Positions 17,872 through 26,309 of a stretch of DNA of 64,000 bases are shown piece by piece. Position 1 is the first letter of the stretch; the number at the start of each line of letters is the position of its first letter. The notes under the pieces were generated by a model. That model was not told where the DNA came from and did not search any database. It was given only the letters and a program-made list of their open reading frames with translations. A program made the translations under genes and the position numbers. Source of the DNA: UBA961 sp049317525 (GTDB taxonomy: Bacteria > Bacteroidota > Ignavibacteria > Kapaibacteriales > UBA961); contig JBMOIC010000011.1 in the NCBI GenBank assembly GCA_049317525.1, forward strand, positions 1-64,000, in the 5' to 3' direction.

Positions 17872-19968
17872 ATGTCAGAAATCTTAAAAGTAAGAAATAT
17901 TGGTATTTCAGCCCATATTGATTCGGGCAAAACCACATTAAGCGAAAGAATTTTATTTTATACTGGAAAAATCCACAAGATTGAAGAAGTAAAGGGTAAG
18001 TCTGGTGTTGGCGCCACGATGGACTCTATGGATCTTGAAAGAGAGAAAGGCATTACGATTCAATCTGCGGCAACATACTGTACATGGAAGGATTTTGAAG
18101 TTAATCTTATTGATACACCTGGCCATGTTGATTTTACTGTAGAAGTAGAGCGTGCCTTAAGGGTATTAGATGGTGCTGTATTGGTTCTATGCGGCGTAGC
18201 TGGTGTACAAAGCCAATCAATCACAGTAGACCGTCAAATGCGTAGATATAATGTTCCAAGACTTGCATTTATCAATAAGATAGATCGTTCTGGATCAAAT
18301 CCTGACAGAGTTGCAGAGCAATTAGCAGAAAAACTTCATCATCGTCCAGTAATCATGACATTTGCCATGGGTTTGGAAGATCGTTTTGAAGGGGTTGTAG
18401 ATTTATTAAAGATGAAAGCAATTTATTTTGATGGTGATAATGGAGAGAATATTCGTGAAGAAGAAATTCCAGCGCAATATGTAGAAGAAGCAAAACAACG
18501 TCGCCACAAATTAGTTGAAACAATGGCTGATTTTGATGATGTAATTGCAGAAAAATTCCTTATGGAAGAGCCAGTTACTTTAGAAGAATTAATGCCTGTA
18601 ATCCGCCGTGAAACTATAAATTTAAAAATTACACCTTTATATGTTGGGTCTGCTAAGAAAAACAAAGGCATTCAAACTTTATTAGATGCTGTAGGTTATT
18701 TTTTACCTTCACCTTCTGAAATTAAGAATGAAGGATTAGACCAAAATAACAATGAAGAAAAAGTAGAGTTAGCATCAGATAGTACAAAACCATTCGTAGG
18801 CCTAGCTTTCAAGTTAGAAGATGGAAGATTTGGCCAGTTAACGTATGTGCGAGTATATCAAGGTGCAATTAAAAAAGGCGATATGATCACTAATATGTCC
18901 AATGGAAAGCGTGTTAAAGTTCCAAGGCTAGTTAGGATGCATGCAGATCAAATGCATGATATTGATGAGGTTGGCCCAGGACAAATAGTTGCATTATTTG
19001 GTATCGATTGCGCTAGTGGTGATACATTTACTGATGGCAGTGTAAATATTACAATGACATCTATGTTTGTTGCAGAACCTGTTATTGAATTAGCGGTAAG
19101 CCCCAAAGATAAAGCTGGTCAAGTGAATTTCTCTAAAGCGCTTAATCGTTTTACTAAAGAGGATCCAACATTCCAGGTGTATCGCGATGAAGAAAGTGGC
19201 GAAACAATTATCAAAGGAATGGGCGAACTACACCTTGAAATCTATATTGAAAGAATAAAGCGTGAATATGGTTGTGAAGTAAATGTTGGGCGTCCTAAAG
19301 TAGCTTTCCGTGAAGCTATGACACAAAGAGCAGATTTCAACTATACTCATAAAAAACAAACTGGTGGCTCTGGTCAATTTGCTAGAGTTGGTGGATTTAT
19401 TGAGCCATTACCATCGGATGCAATTGAAAATTATGAATTCGTAGATGATATTGTAGGCGGCGTAATTCCAAGAGAGTTTATTCCAGCTTGTGATAAAGGA
19501 TTCCGCGAAGTAATACGTGAAGGTTCTTTAATTGGACAACCAGTTGTTGGTGTTCGTGTAACGATTAATGATGGTGCAGATCACCCAGTGGATTCCTCTG
19601 AAATGGCATTTAAAGTAGCTTCTATATCTGCTTTCCGCGAAGCATACATGAAAGCTAAGCCAATCATTCTTGAACCAATTATGAAATTGGAAGTAAGTGT
19701 ACCAGAAGAATTCCAAGGTGTATGTATTGGCCAAATTAATCAAAGACGCGGTGTTATTGTTGGTACTACAATGGACGCAGGCTATGTTGTTGTAGAATCA
19801 GATGTACCGCTAAGCGAAATGTTCGGCTATTCTACTGATATTCGTTCAGTAACTCAAGGCAAGGGAGAATTCTCTATGGAATTCTTAAGATATGCTCCAG
19901 TACCTAAAAATGTACAGGAAGAAATGGTAAAAGTATATCAAGCTAAACGTGCCGAAGGAAGAAATTAA
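17872..19968 (+). CDS. fusA: Elongation factor G, mitochondrial/spirochaete EFG1 type
   Basis: 698 residues, full-length translational GTPase. G1 is AHIDSGKT, G3 DTPGHVDF, G4 NKID, and domains II-V are intact. Several features match human GFM1 and spirochaete-type (spd) EFG1 rather than canonical EF-G: DSGKTT instead of DAGKTT, the EVKGKSGVGATMDSM segment, TVDRQMRRYNVP, GRFGQLTYVRVYQG, FGIDCASGDTFTD and NYTHKKQTGGSG. In spirochaetes and mitochondria EFG1 performs translocation and a separate EFG2 recycles ribosomes. Here a second EF-G lies three genes downstream. The gene opens the superoperon behind a consensus promoter, whereas fusA usually follows rpsG. 94 bases separate it from rpsL. Confidence 0.93.
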   Translation: MSEILKVRNIGISAHIDSGKTTLSERILFYTGKIHKIEEVKGKSGVGATMDSMDLEREKGITIQSAATYCTWKDFEVNLIDTPGHVDFTVEVERALRVLDGAVLVLCGVAGVQSQSITVDRQMRRYNVPRLAFINKIDRSGSNPDRVAEQLAEKLHHRPVIMTFAMGLEDRFEGVVDLLKMKAIYFDGDNGENIREEEIPAQYVEEAKQRRHKLVETMADFDDVIAEKFLMEEPVTLEELMPVIRRETINLKITPLYVGSAKKNKGIQTLLDAVGYFLPSPSEIKNEGLDQNNNEEKVELASDSTKPFVGLAFKLEDGRFGQLTYVRVYQGAIKKGDMITNMSNGKRVKVPRLVRMHADQMHDIDEVGPGQIVALFGIDCASGDTFTDGSVNITMTSMFVAEPVIELAVSPKDKAGQVNFSKALNRFTKEDPTFQVYRDEESGETIIKGMGELHLEIYIERIKREYGCEVNVGRPKVAFREAMTQRADFNYTHKKQTGGSGQFARVGGFIEPLPSDAIENYEFVDDIVGGVIPREFIPACDKGFREVIREGSLIGQPVVGVRVTINDGADHPVDSSEMAFKVASISAFREAYMKAKPIILEPIMKLEVSVPEEFQGVCIGQINQRRGVIVGTTMDAGYVVVESDVPLSEMFGYSTDIRSVTQGKGEFSMEFLRYAPVPKNVQEEMVKVYQAKRAEGRN

Positions 19969-19975
19969 AATATAT

Positions 19976-20007
19976 TTTGGATGTGAATAACTTTTTTCTT
20001 AGTTTTG
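19976..20007 (+). promoter_or_regulatory. Possible internal promoter ahead of rpsL
   Basis: TTTG at 19976-19979 and TAGTTTTG at 20000-20007 match all ten consensus bases but with 20 instead of 19 bases between. It would start transcription near 20014 and let rpsL-rpsG be expressed apart from the first EF-G. Confidence 0.4.
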
Positions 20008-20031
20008 CAAGCTCTGTCAACGACAGCAAAA
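20003..20031 (+). promoter_or_regulatory. Hairpin between fusA and rpsL
   Basis: CTGTC (20014-20018) pairs with GACAG (20022-20026) over a 3-base loop, and TTTTG (20003-20007) with CAAAA (20027-20031), leaving a 6-base bulge. The short A run after it is weak for termination; an mRNA-processing or autoregulatory site is an alternative. Confidence 0.3.
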
Positions 20032-20062
20032 AAGTAAAACGAGATATATACAGGAAAATTAA

Positions 20063-20455
20063 GTGCCTACAATTAGTCAACTTGTTCGTAAAGGTCGCCA
20101 GAAGCTGGTGGAGAAAAGCAAGTCTCCAGCTCTTGCAAGTTGTCCCCAAAGACGTGGGGTTTGTACTCGTGTATATACGACTACACCAAAAAAACCGAAT
20201 TCTGCATTACGTAAAGTAGCGAAGGTTCGTTTAACAAATCAATTTGAAGTGATTGCATATATTCCAGGTGAAGGGCATAATCTTCAGGAGCACTCAATTG
20301 TGTTGATTCGTGGTGGGCGTGTTAAAGATTTACCAGGTGTTCGTTATCACATCGTACGTGGTGCAGCGGATACTCAAGGTGTAAAAGATCGGAAGCAAGC
20401 ACGATCTAAGTATGGTGCGAAGCGAGTAAAACCTGGAACAGCTAAGAAAAAATAA
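20063..20455 (+). CDS. rpsL: 30S ribosomal protein S12 (uS12)
   Basis: 130 residues with a GTG start (PTISQLVRKGR follows the initiator). It holds the decoding-centre loop TTPKKPNSALRK, with Lys at the position where streptomycin resistance arises, and GEGHNLQEHS and PGVRYHIVRG; all are standard. uS12 sits at the interface of the 30S decoding site and monitors codon-anticodon pairing together with 16S rRNA. The 94-bp gap before it holds a possible promoter and hairpin. The gene is followed by rpsG after 29 bases. Length is normal for the family. Confidence 0.97.
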   Translation: MPTISQLVRKGRQKLVEKSKSPALASCPQRRGVCTRVYTTTPKKPNSALRKVAKVRLTNQFEVIAYIPGEGHNLQEHSIVLIRGGRVKDLPGVRYHIVRGAADTQGVKDRKQARSKYGAKRVKPGTAKKK

Positions 20456-20484
20456 TTTAAGAAAAGAAGAGAAAAAGAGATAGT

Positions 20485-20952
20485 ATGAGAAAGAAAAGAG
20501 CAGAAAAACGATATGCAGTACCTGATTCACGTTTTAACGATGTGATGGTATCTAGATTCATTAATAAAGTGATGATTCAAGGTAAAAAGAATACTGCTCG
20601 CAATTTAGTTTATAATGCTTTTGATTTAGTAGAGCTAAAATCAAAGACAGATCCTGTTGAAATTTTCCGCAAAGCTTTAGGTAATATTTCTCCTGCTATT
20701 GAAGTTCGTTCACGTCGCGTTGGTGGCGCTACTTATCAAGTGCCAGTTGAAGTTAGAGAGGATCGTCGTTTTGCATTAGCAATCCGTTGGTTAAAGCAAT
20801 ATGCTTCAGAGCGTCGTGATAAAACAATGGCTCAAAAATTAGCCTCAGAATTATTAGCAGCAGCTAATGGTGAAGGTAGTTCTGTAAAAAAGCGTGACGA
20901 TGTACATAGAATGGCAGAAGCTAATAAAGCATTTGCACATTTTAAGTGGTGA
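20485..20952 (+). CDS. rpsG: 30S ribosomal protein S7 (uS7)
   Basis: 155 residues, normal length. It starts MRKKRAEKR and contains MVSRFINKVMIQGKK, the beta-hairpin region VEVRSRRVGGATYQVPVEV that reaches the E site, and LAIRWLKQYASER. uS7 nucleates assembly of the 30S head by binding the 3' major domain of 16S rRNA and contacts mRNA and E-site tRNA. In many bacteria it is also the translational repressor of the str operon; no E. coli-like S7 site is evident in the 29-base gap here. It is followed 47 bases later by the second EF-G gene. Confidence 0.97.
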   Translation: MRKKRAEKRYAVPDSRFNDVMVSRFINKVMIQGKKNTARNLVYNAFDLVELKSKTDPVEIFRKALGNISPAIEVRSRRVGGATYQVPVEVREDRRFALAIRWLKQYASERRDKTMAQKLASELLAAANGEGSSVKKRDDVHRMAEANKAFAHFKW

Positions 20953-20999
20953 GAAATTTTTTGTTCTTTGTCAATTTAACCCTGGTAGCGCTGTAAATT

Positions 21000-23045
21000 A
21001 TGTCGCGCACAATTAAGCTAGAAAAATATAGAAATATAGGTATAATAGCCCACATTGATGCAGGCAAAACAACAACTACCGAGCGTATTCTTTTCTTTAC
21101 AGGTTCCCTTCATAAAATGGGGGAAGTTCATGAAGGCACAGCTTTTATGGATTATATGGACCAAGAAAGAGAGAGAGGAATAACAATAACATCGGCTGCA
21201 ACTACTTGCTATTGGCAAGGGCATCAGATAAATATTATAGATACGCCCGGACACGTTGATTTTACAGCAGAAGTTCAAAGATCTTTAAGAGTGCTTGATG
21301 GTGCGGTTGCTGTATTTTGTGCAGTAGCTGGAGTAGAGCCTCAATCAGAAACTGTTTGGCGTCAAGCTGATCAATTTAAAGTTCCTAGGATAGTATATAT
21401 AAATAAAATGGATCGAATTGGTGCTGATTTTTACAAAGCGCTGGATTCAATCAAAGATACATTGCATGCTCGGCCAGTACCTTTATATATACCTGTTGGA
21501 AGCTCTGAAGATTTTTCTGGAATTATAGACTTGATAGAAATGAAATATATCAAATATATAGATTCCGAAAAGTCTGAAAATTTTCTGATTGAACAAATTC
21601 CTTTATCAATGATGCAAGAAGCTGAAGATAAAAGAAATGAAATGATTGAAGCAATAGCAGAAAACAGTGACTTAATTTTAGAAAAGTACTTTGGCAATGA
21701 GCAAATAGAAGTTTCGGAATTATATGAAGCTATAAGAGAATCCGTTATTCAATCTAAATTTTTGCCAGTAACATGTGGTTCTTCATTTAAGAACAAAGGT
21801 GTTCAAGAATTATTAAATAGCATAGTAAGATATCTTCCTTCTCCGATAGATCGTGGTTCGGTAACCGGATTTAGTCCTGAAGATTCTGAAATAATATTAG
21901 AAAGAAAGCCAAGTGAAGATGAGCCTTTTTCTGGACTAGCCTTTAAAGTTTTGACAGATGTATATGTAGGTAGGCTTACTTTTGTAAGAATCTACTCTGG
22001 AAAACTAAAAGTTGGAGATATGATATATAATCCAACAGAAGGTAAAAGAGAAAGAGTTCAAAAAATCTTAAGAATGCAGGCAAATAGAAGAGATGAACTT
22101 GCAGAATGTTTGGCTGGAGAAATAGTAGCGATACCTGGGCTAAAGTTTACAAAAACAGGTGATACAATTTGTATCCAAGAAAGTCAAGTGCTCTTTGAAA
22201 AAATCAGTTTTTTGGAACCTGTTATCAATCAATCGGTTGAAGCAAAGTCAACATCAGATCAGCAGAAAATGTTGGAGGCTTTGGCAAGACTTGCAGATGA
22301 AGATCCAACATTTAAATTTGTGAATGATCAAGAAAGTGGTCAGATAATTATTAGCGGTGTTGGAGAGCTTCACTTAGACATTATTGTAGATAGACTTAAA
22401 AGAGAGTTTTCTGTTCAAACGAGAGTTGGTAAGCCACAGGTAGCATATAGAGAAACTGTATTAAAATCTGCAATTCATGAATATGAATTTGAAAAACAGA
22501 TAGGTACAAAGAATCAATATGCCAGGGTAAAAGTAGATATTAGACCATCAGAGAAGAGTGCTGGTAACTCTGTAAAGATGTCAAGTGATTCTAATAAACT
22601 ACAAGCTGTTTTGGTGAATGCATTGTTAGAAAGTGCAAAAAGTTCATTAGCAGTAGGCCCAATAGCCGGATATCCTATGGTAGATGTTCAAGTAGAAATA
22701 CTTGAAGTAGGAACAAGAGAAGGCGAAACAACTGATATAGCATGTAAAGTAGCAGTTTCAAATGCTGTTAGAGAAGCAATTGCAAAAGCAAATCCAAGTT
22801 TATTGGAACCAATTTTTGCAGTAGAGGCAATAGCACCGATGGAATATATAGGCGATATAATAGCAGATATAAACTCTCGGAAAGGTCGGATTGAAGAGAT
22901 TACGCAAAAGGGTAGCTCACAAGGTGTAAAAGCCAGTGTGCCATTGAGCCAAATGTTTGGTTATGTAACCAAACTAAGGTCAATGACTCAAGGCAGAGGA
23001 TCATATACAATGATTTTCTCACATTATGAGCCTACGGACGCTTGA
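21000..23045 (+). CDS. Second elongation factor G paralogue (EF-G2)
   Basis: 681 residues with all five domains: G1 AHIDAGKT, EGTAFMDYMDQERERG switch region, DTPGHVDF, NKMD, ISGVGELHLD in domain III, and the C-terminal LRSMTQGRGSYTM. The N-terminal half is closer to canonical EF-G than the first copy is. It could be the spd/mitochondrial EFG2 type (ribosome recycling) or a canonical EF-G; sequence reading alone does not separate these. Because the partner copy is EFG1-like, a division of labour is likely, which is an inference. Arg is mostly AGA/AGG here, while tuf and many ribosomal genes favour CGT/CGC, suggesting lower expression or a different history. It occupies the position fusA holds in most bacteria. 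Confidence 0.88.
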   Translation: MSRTIKLEKYRNIGIIAHIDAGKTTTTERILFFTGSLHKMGEVHEGTAFMDYMDQERERGITITSAATTCYWQGHQINIIDTPGHVDFTAEVQRSLRVLDGAVAVFCAVAGVEPQSETVWRQADQFKVPRIVYINKMDRIGADFYKALDSIKDTLHARPVPLYIPVGSSEDFSGIIDLIEMKYIKYIDSEKSENFLIEQIPLSMMQEAEDKRNEMIEAIAENSDLILEKYFGNEQIEVSELYEAIRESVIQSKFLPVTCGSSFKNKGVQELLNSIVRYLPSPIDRGSVTGFSPEDSEIILERKPSEDEPFSGLAFKVLTDVYVGRLTFVRIYSGKLKVGDMIYNPTEGKRERVQKILRMQANRRDELAECLAGEIVAIPGLKFTKTGDTICIQESQVLFEKISFLEPVINQSVEAKSTSDQQKMLEALARLADEDPTFKFVNDQESGQIIISGVGELHLDIIVDRLKREFSVQTRVGKPQVAYRETVLKSAIHEYEFEKQIGTKNQYARVKVDIRPSEKSAGNSVKMSSDSNKLQAVLVNALLESAKSSLAVGPIAGYPMVDVQVEILEVGTREGETTDIACKVAVSNAVREAIAKANPSLLEPIFAVEAIAPMEYIGDIIADINSRKGRIEEITQKGSSQGVKASVPLSQMFGYVTKLRSMTQGRGSYTMIFSHYEPTDA

Positions 23046-23109
23046 TCAAAAAAAGAAAGATATAATATATTAATATTTTTGTAAAAATAGTTATCACTTT
23101 AGGTGCACT

Positions 23110-24318
23110 ATGGCAAAAGAGAAATTTGACAGGTCGAAACCACACGTTAATATTGGCACAATTGGCCATGTTGACCACGGTAAGACAACATTGACAGCAG
23201 CCATTACTATGGCTTTAGCTAAAACAGGTCTTTCTGCAAAGCGTTCGTACGATTCAATTGACAATGCTCCAGAAGAAAAAGCTCGTGGGATCACCATTAA
23301 TACTGCCCACGTAGAATATGAAACTGCAAATCGTCACTATGCACACGTAGATTGTCCAGGCCACGCAGATTATGTAAAAAACATGATTACAGGTGCGGCA
23401 CAAATGGATGGCGCAATCTTAGTTGTAGCTGGTACAGACGGTCCAATGCCTCAAACCCGCGAACATATCTTGCTTGCACGCCAAGTTGGTGTACCTCGTA
23501 TTGTAGTATTCTTGAACAAAGTAGATATAGCAGATCCAGAATTATTGGATTTGGTAGAATTAGAAGTTCGTGAACTATTATCTAAATATGAGTTTCCAGG
23601 CGATGATTTACCTATCATAATGGGTTCTGCATTACAAGCATTGGATGCAGGTACATCAGAATCAGCAGCTATTGATGATCCAAGATTGAAACCAGTTTTA
23701 GATTTAATGCAAGCAGTTGATGATTATATTCCTACACCTACTCGTGAAACAGATAAACCATTCTTAATGCCTGTTGAAGATGTATTTTCAATTACTGGCC
23801 GTGGAACAGTTGCAACTGGACGTATCGAGCGTGGAATAGTTAAATTAAATGAAGAAGTAGAGCTAGTAGGTTTCGGCTTACAAAAGAAAACAACTGTAAC
23901 AGGAATTGAGATGTTTCGTAAGCTACTAGATGAAGGTGTAGCTGGAGACAATGTAGGCTTATTGTTACGTGGTGTAGCTAAAGAAGAAATTGAGCGTGGC
24001 ATGGTTCTTGCGAAGTCAGGATCAATGACTCCTCACCATAAATTTATGGCCCAGGTTTATGTGTTGAACAAAGATGAAGGTGGTCGTCATACTCCATTTT
24101 TTGATGGATATCGCCCTCAGTTTTATTTTCGTACAACAGATGTAACTGGTGTTGCAACATTACCAAGTGGAACTGAAATGGTTATGCCTGGTGATAATAT
24201 TGATAACTTCGCTATAGAATTAATCACACCTGTTGCTATGGAAGACGGTTTACGCTTTTCAATCCGTGAAGGCGGAAGAACAGTAGGTGCTGGTGTTATT
24301 ACAAAAATTATTGAATAA
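23110..24318 (+). CDS. tuf: Elongation factor Tu
   Basis: 402 residues, slightly longer than the common 394. GTPase motifs: GHVDHGKTT (G1), RGITINTAH (switch I), DCPGHADY (G3), NKVD (G4) and GSALQA (G5). Domain II has GRGTVATGRIERG and domain III ends with REGGRTVGAGVITKIIE. EF-Tu brings aminoacyl-tRNA to the A site. Codon usage is strongly CGT/CGC for Arg, as expected for one of the most highly expressed genes. A TATTTTTG box 29 bases upstream could be a -7 element but lacks a partner -33 box. It follows the second EF-G by 64 bases and precedes rpsJ by 72. Confidence 0.97.
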   Translation: MAKEKFDRSKPHVNIGTIGHVDHGKTTLTAAITMALAKTGLSAKRSYDSIDNAPEEKARGITINTAHVEYETANRHYAHVDCPGHADYVKNMITGAAQMDGAILVVAGTDGPMPQTREHILLARQVGVPRIVVFLNKVDIADPELLDLVELEVRELLSKYEFPGDDLPIIMGSALQALDAGTSESAAIDDPRLKPVLDLMQAVDDYIPTPTRETDKPFLMPVEDVFSITGRGTVATGRIERGIVKLNEEVELVGFGLQKKTTVTGIEMFRKLLDEGVAGDNVGLLLRGVAKEEIERGMVLAKSGSMTPHHKFMAQVYVLNKDEGGRHTPFFDGYRPQFYFRTTDVTGVATLPSGTEMVMPGDNIDNFAIELITPVAMEDGLRFSIREGGRTVGAGVITKIIE

Positions 24319-24390
24319 ATGTACCAAATGGCATGGGCCGATACATTCGGGCTTTGTCTTTTTTGTCTAAATATTTGAAGGTACGTGAGC

Positions 24391-24699
24391 GTGTCAACCC
24401 AAAGGATTCGTATAAAACTTAAGTCATACGACCATAACCTAATTGATAAATCATCCGAGCGAATTGTTCGTACGATTAAACAAACTGGGGCGGTTGTTTC
24501 CGGTCCAATTCCATTACCTACGGAAAAGACTGTGTACACGGTTCTACGTTCGCCGCACGTTGACAAGAAGTCGCGCGAGCAATTTGAAGCGCGTGTTCAC
24601 AAGCGTCTGATAGATATCTTCAGCTCAACACAGCGTACGATTGATGCATTAATGCGTCTTGAATTACCTGCGGGAGTTGATGTAGAGGTAAAGGTCTAA
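24391..24699 (+). CDS. rpsJ: 30S ribosomal protein S10 (uS10)
   Basis: 102 residues from the GTG at 24391, chosen because GAAGG (24377-24381) lies nine bases upstream; an in-frame GTG at 24385 would add two residues. STQRIRIKLKSYDHNLID and GAVVSGPIPLPTEK are classic. uS10 binds the 30S head and, in other bacteria, NusB/NusG in antitermination. It opens the S10 section, which runs without a visible terminator to rplQ. The 72-bp gap after tuf contains an imperfect GC-rich repeat that I do not consider a proven terminator. rplC follows after 13 bases. Confidence 0.95.
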   Translation: MSTQRIRIKLKSYDHNLIDKSSERIVRTIKQTGAVVSGPIPLPTEKTVYTVLRSPHVDKKSREQFEARVHKRLIDIFSSTQRTIDALMRLELPAGVDVEVKV

Positions 24700-24703
24700 G
24701 GAG
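24698..24703 (+). promoter_or_regulatory. Strong Shine-Dalgarno site of rplC
   Basis: AAGGAG lies nine bases before the rplC ATG. Similar sites precede rpsC (AGGAGA 27828-27833), rplF (AAGGAG 31517-31522), rpmD (32992-32997) and rpsM (36166-36171), where they support GTG or TTG starts. Confidence 0.8.
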
Positions 24704-24712
24704 AAAGTAAAG

Positions 24713-25330
24713 ATGCTTTTAGGTCGTAAATTAGGTATGACAAGTATATTCAGCACATCTGGTGAATATGTCCCTTGTACAGTAATAGAAGCCGGACCTT
24801 GCGCAGTAGTGCAGGTTAGGTCAAAAGAGAAGGATGGATACACAGCTGTTCAGATAGGATTTGAAGATATCCCTGAACGTAAGGTATCACAACCACAAAT
24901 TGGACATTTTAAAAAGTCCGGAGTTTCTCCTAAGCGCCATTTAAGGGAGTTTAGATCTGAAACGGTTACTTTAACTCCTGGTGAAATACTAACAGTTGAT
25001 AGTATTCTAAAGAAAGGTGATAAAGTAAAAGTATCAGGAACTTCTAAAGGTCGAGGTTTTCAGGGTGTAATGAAGCGCCATCACTTTAGTGGTGTTGGTA
25101 TGTCATCACATGGTCAATCTGACAGACAGCGTCATCCTGGATCCATTGGTTCTTCATCATTTCCATCCCGAGTTTTCAAGGGTATGAGAATGGCAGGAAG
25201 AATGGGTGGAACAACAATAAGCATCCGTAATTTAGAAGTGTTAGATGTAATGCCAGAGCAAAATCTACTTATAATAAAAGGTAGTATCCCTGGTTCAATC
25301 AATTCGATTGTTGAAATTGTGAAGCTGTAA
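24713..25330 (+). CDS. rplC: 50S ribosomal protein L3 (uL3)
   Basis: 205 residues, normal length. It begins MLLGRKLGMTSIF, has the long peptidyl-transferase-centre extension with SKGRGFQGVMKRH, SHGQSDRQRHPGSIG and MAGRMGG. uL3 is one of the first proteins to bind 23S rRNA and its loop reaches the catalytic centre. The start is set by a strong Shine-Dalgarno site (AAGGAG, nine bases upstream). The gene lies 13 bases after rpsJ and 8 before rplD, typical operon spacing. Confidence 0.97.
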   Translation: MLLGRKLGMTSIFSTSGEYVPCTVIEAGPCAVVQVRSKEKDGYTAVQIGFEDIPERKVSQPQIGHFKKSGVSPKRHLREFRSETVTLTPGEILTVDSILKKGDKVKVSGTSKGRGFQGVMKRHHFSGVGMSSHGQSDRQRHPGSIGSSSFPSRVFKGMRMAGRMGGTTISIRNLEVLDVMPEQNLLIIKGSIPGSINSIVEIVKL

Positions 25331-25338
25331 GGTATAAT

Positions 25339-25959
25339 ATGCTCATTAATGTGTACGGAAAAAATGGATCTGTGACTGGTCAGGTTGAATTACCTGATGA
25401 AGTCTTTAATGTTGAGCCTAGCGAGCATGCTATGTACCTTGCGGTAAAAGCATATTTAGCAAATCAAAGGCAAGGCACTCACAAAACAAAAGTTAGATCT
25501 GAAGTTTCTGGTGGTGGTAGAAAGCCATGGAAGCAAAAAGGCCGCGGGACAGCCCGTTCTGGTTCTAATAGATCGCCTGTATGGGTTGGTGGTGGAACAA
25601 TACATGGGCCACGTCCACACTTATATAAGCAATACTTACCTACTCAAATGAGAAGGCTTGCACGTAAGTCAGCTTTATCATTAAGAGTACAAGAGCAAAA
25701 CCTTTTGATTGTAGATGATATGTCTTTTAGTGACATAAAAACTAAAAATTTGATTACAGTGCTTAAAGCGCTTAATCTTGAAGGACAAAAAGCATTGATT
25801 ATGCTTAAAGGCTCTGATAGAAATACAATATTGTCTGCAAGAAATATACCTGGTGTGTCTACAACACCAGCAAACATAGCTTCAACATATGACATATTGA
25901 ATCATAAAAAAATCATCCTGTGTAAAGAAGCACTTCAGGATTTAGTGCAAACATTTTAA
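25339..25959 (+). CDS. rplD: 50S ribosomal protein L4 (uL4)
   Basis: 206 residues. The internal loop that lines the exit tunnel is present: KTRSEV-like KVRSEVSGGGRKPWKQKGRGTAR and GGGTIHGPRP. The globular part ends with ASTYDILNHKKIIL. uL4 binds domain I of 23S rRNA; in gamma-proteobacteria it also represses the S10 operon, but no matching leader structure is seen here. A 27-base gap leads to rplW. Length and motifs are standard, with no anomaly. Confidence 0.97.
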   Translation: MLINVYGKNGSVTGQVELPDEVFNVEPSEHAMYLAVKAYLANQRQGTHKTKVRSEVSGGGRKPWKQKGRGTARSGSNRSPVWVGGGTIHGPRPHLYKQYLPTQMRRLARKSALSLRVQEQNLLIVDDMSFSDIKTKNLITVLKALNLEGQKALIMLKGSDRNTILSARNIPGVSTTPANIASTYDILNHKKIILCKEALQDLVQTF

Positions 25960-25986
25960 CACTGAAGTATAAGTAGGCTTATTAAA

Positions 25987-26295
25987 ATGATAACAGTAAT
26001 TAAGTATCCACTGCTAACAGAGAAAGCAGCAAAACTATCTGAAATGAATCAGTATACTTTTGAAGTGACAACAGTGGCGAACAAAATTCAGATAAAAACA
26101 GCCATTGAAAAGCTATATGAAGTGAAAGTAAGTTCAGTTCGTACAGTAAATGTAAAAGGCAAAAGCAAGACCCGCTCTACAAAGAAAGGGATCATGCGTG
26201 GTACAACTCCCTTGCGTAAGAAGGCATATGTAACTCTTGCAAAAGGATACACAATTGATCTAGTTGGCGGTGAAGGTAACGTCTCCGAAGATTAA
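25987..26295 (+). CDS. rplW: 50S ribosomal protein L23 (uL23)
   Basis: 102 residues. It starts ITVIKYPLLTEKAAKLSE, the invariant uL23 opening, with YTFEVTTVANKIQIKTAIEKLYEVKV in the middle and a basic extended loop (KSKTRSTKKG). uL23 sits at the polypeptide tunnel exit and is the docking point for trigger factor and the signal recognition particle. It is 27 bases after rplD and 14 before rplB. Standard length, no anomaly. Confidence 0.96.
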   Translation: MITVIKYPLLTEKAAKLSEMNQYTFEVTTVANKIQIKTAIEKLYEVKVSSVRTVNVKGKSKTRSTKKGIMRGTTPLRKKAYVTLAKGYTIDLVGGEGNVSED

Positions 26296-26309
26296 AATAG
26301 AGAAAGATA

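Noticed and set aside
23074..23081. Separate promoter for tuf
   Set aside because: TATTTTTG is present but TTTG is missing at the -33 distance; similar lone boxes lie at 36985-36992 and 49485-49492.
24325..24366. Hairpin after tuf as a terminator
   Set aside because: The GC-rich repeat pairs imperfectly (four good pairs and a G-G mismatch), although a T run follows; the superoperon is expected to continue into rpsJ.
24123..24566. 147-codon minus-strand frame across tuf and rpsJ
   Set aside because: Antisense to two ribosomal-operon genes whose products are conserved; no own features.
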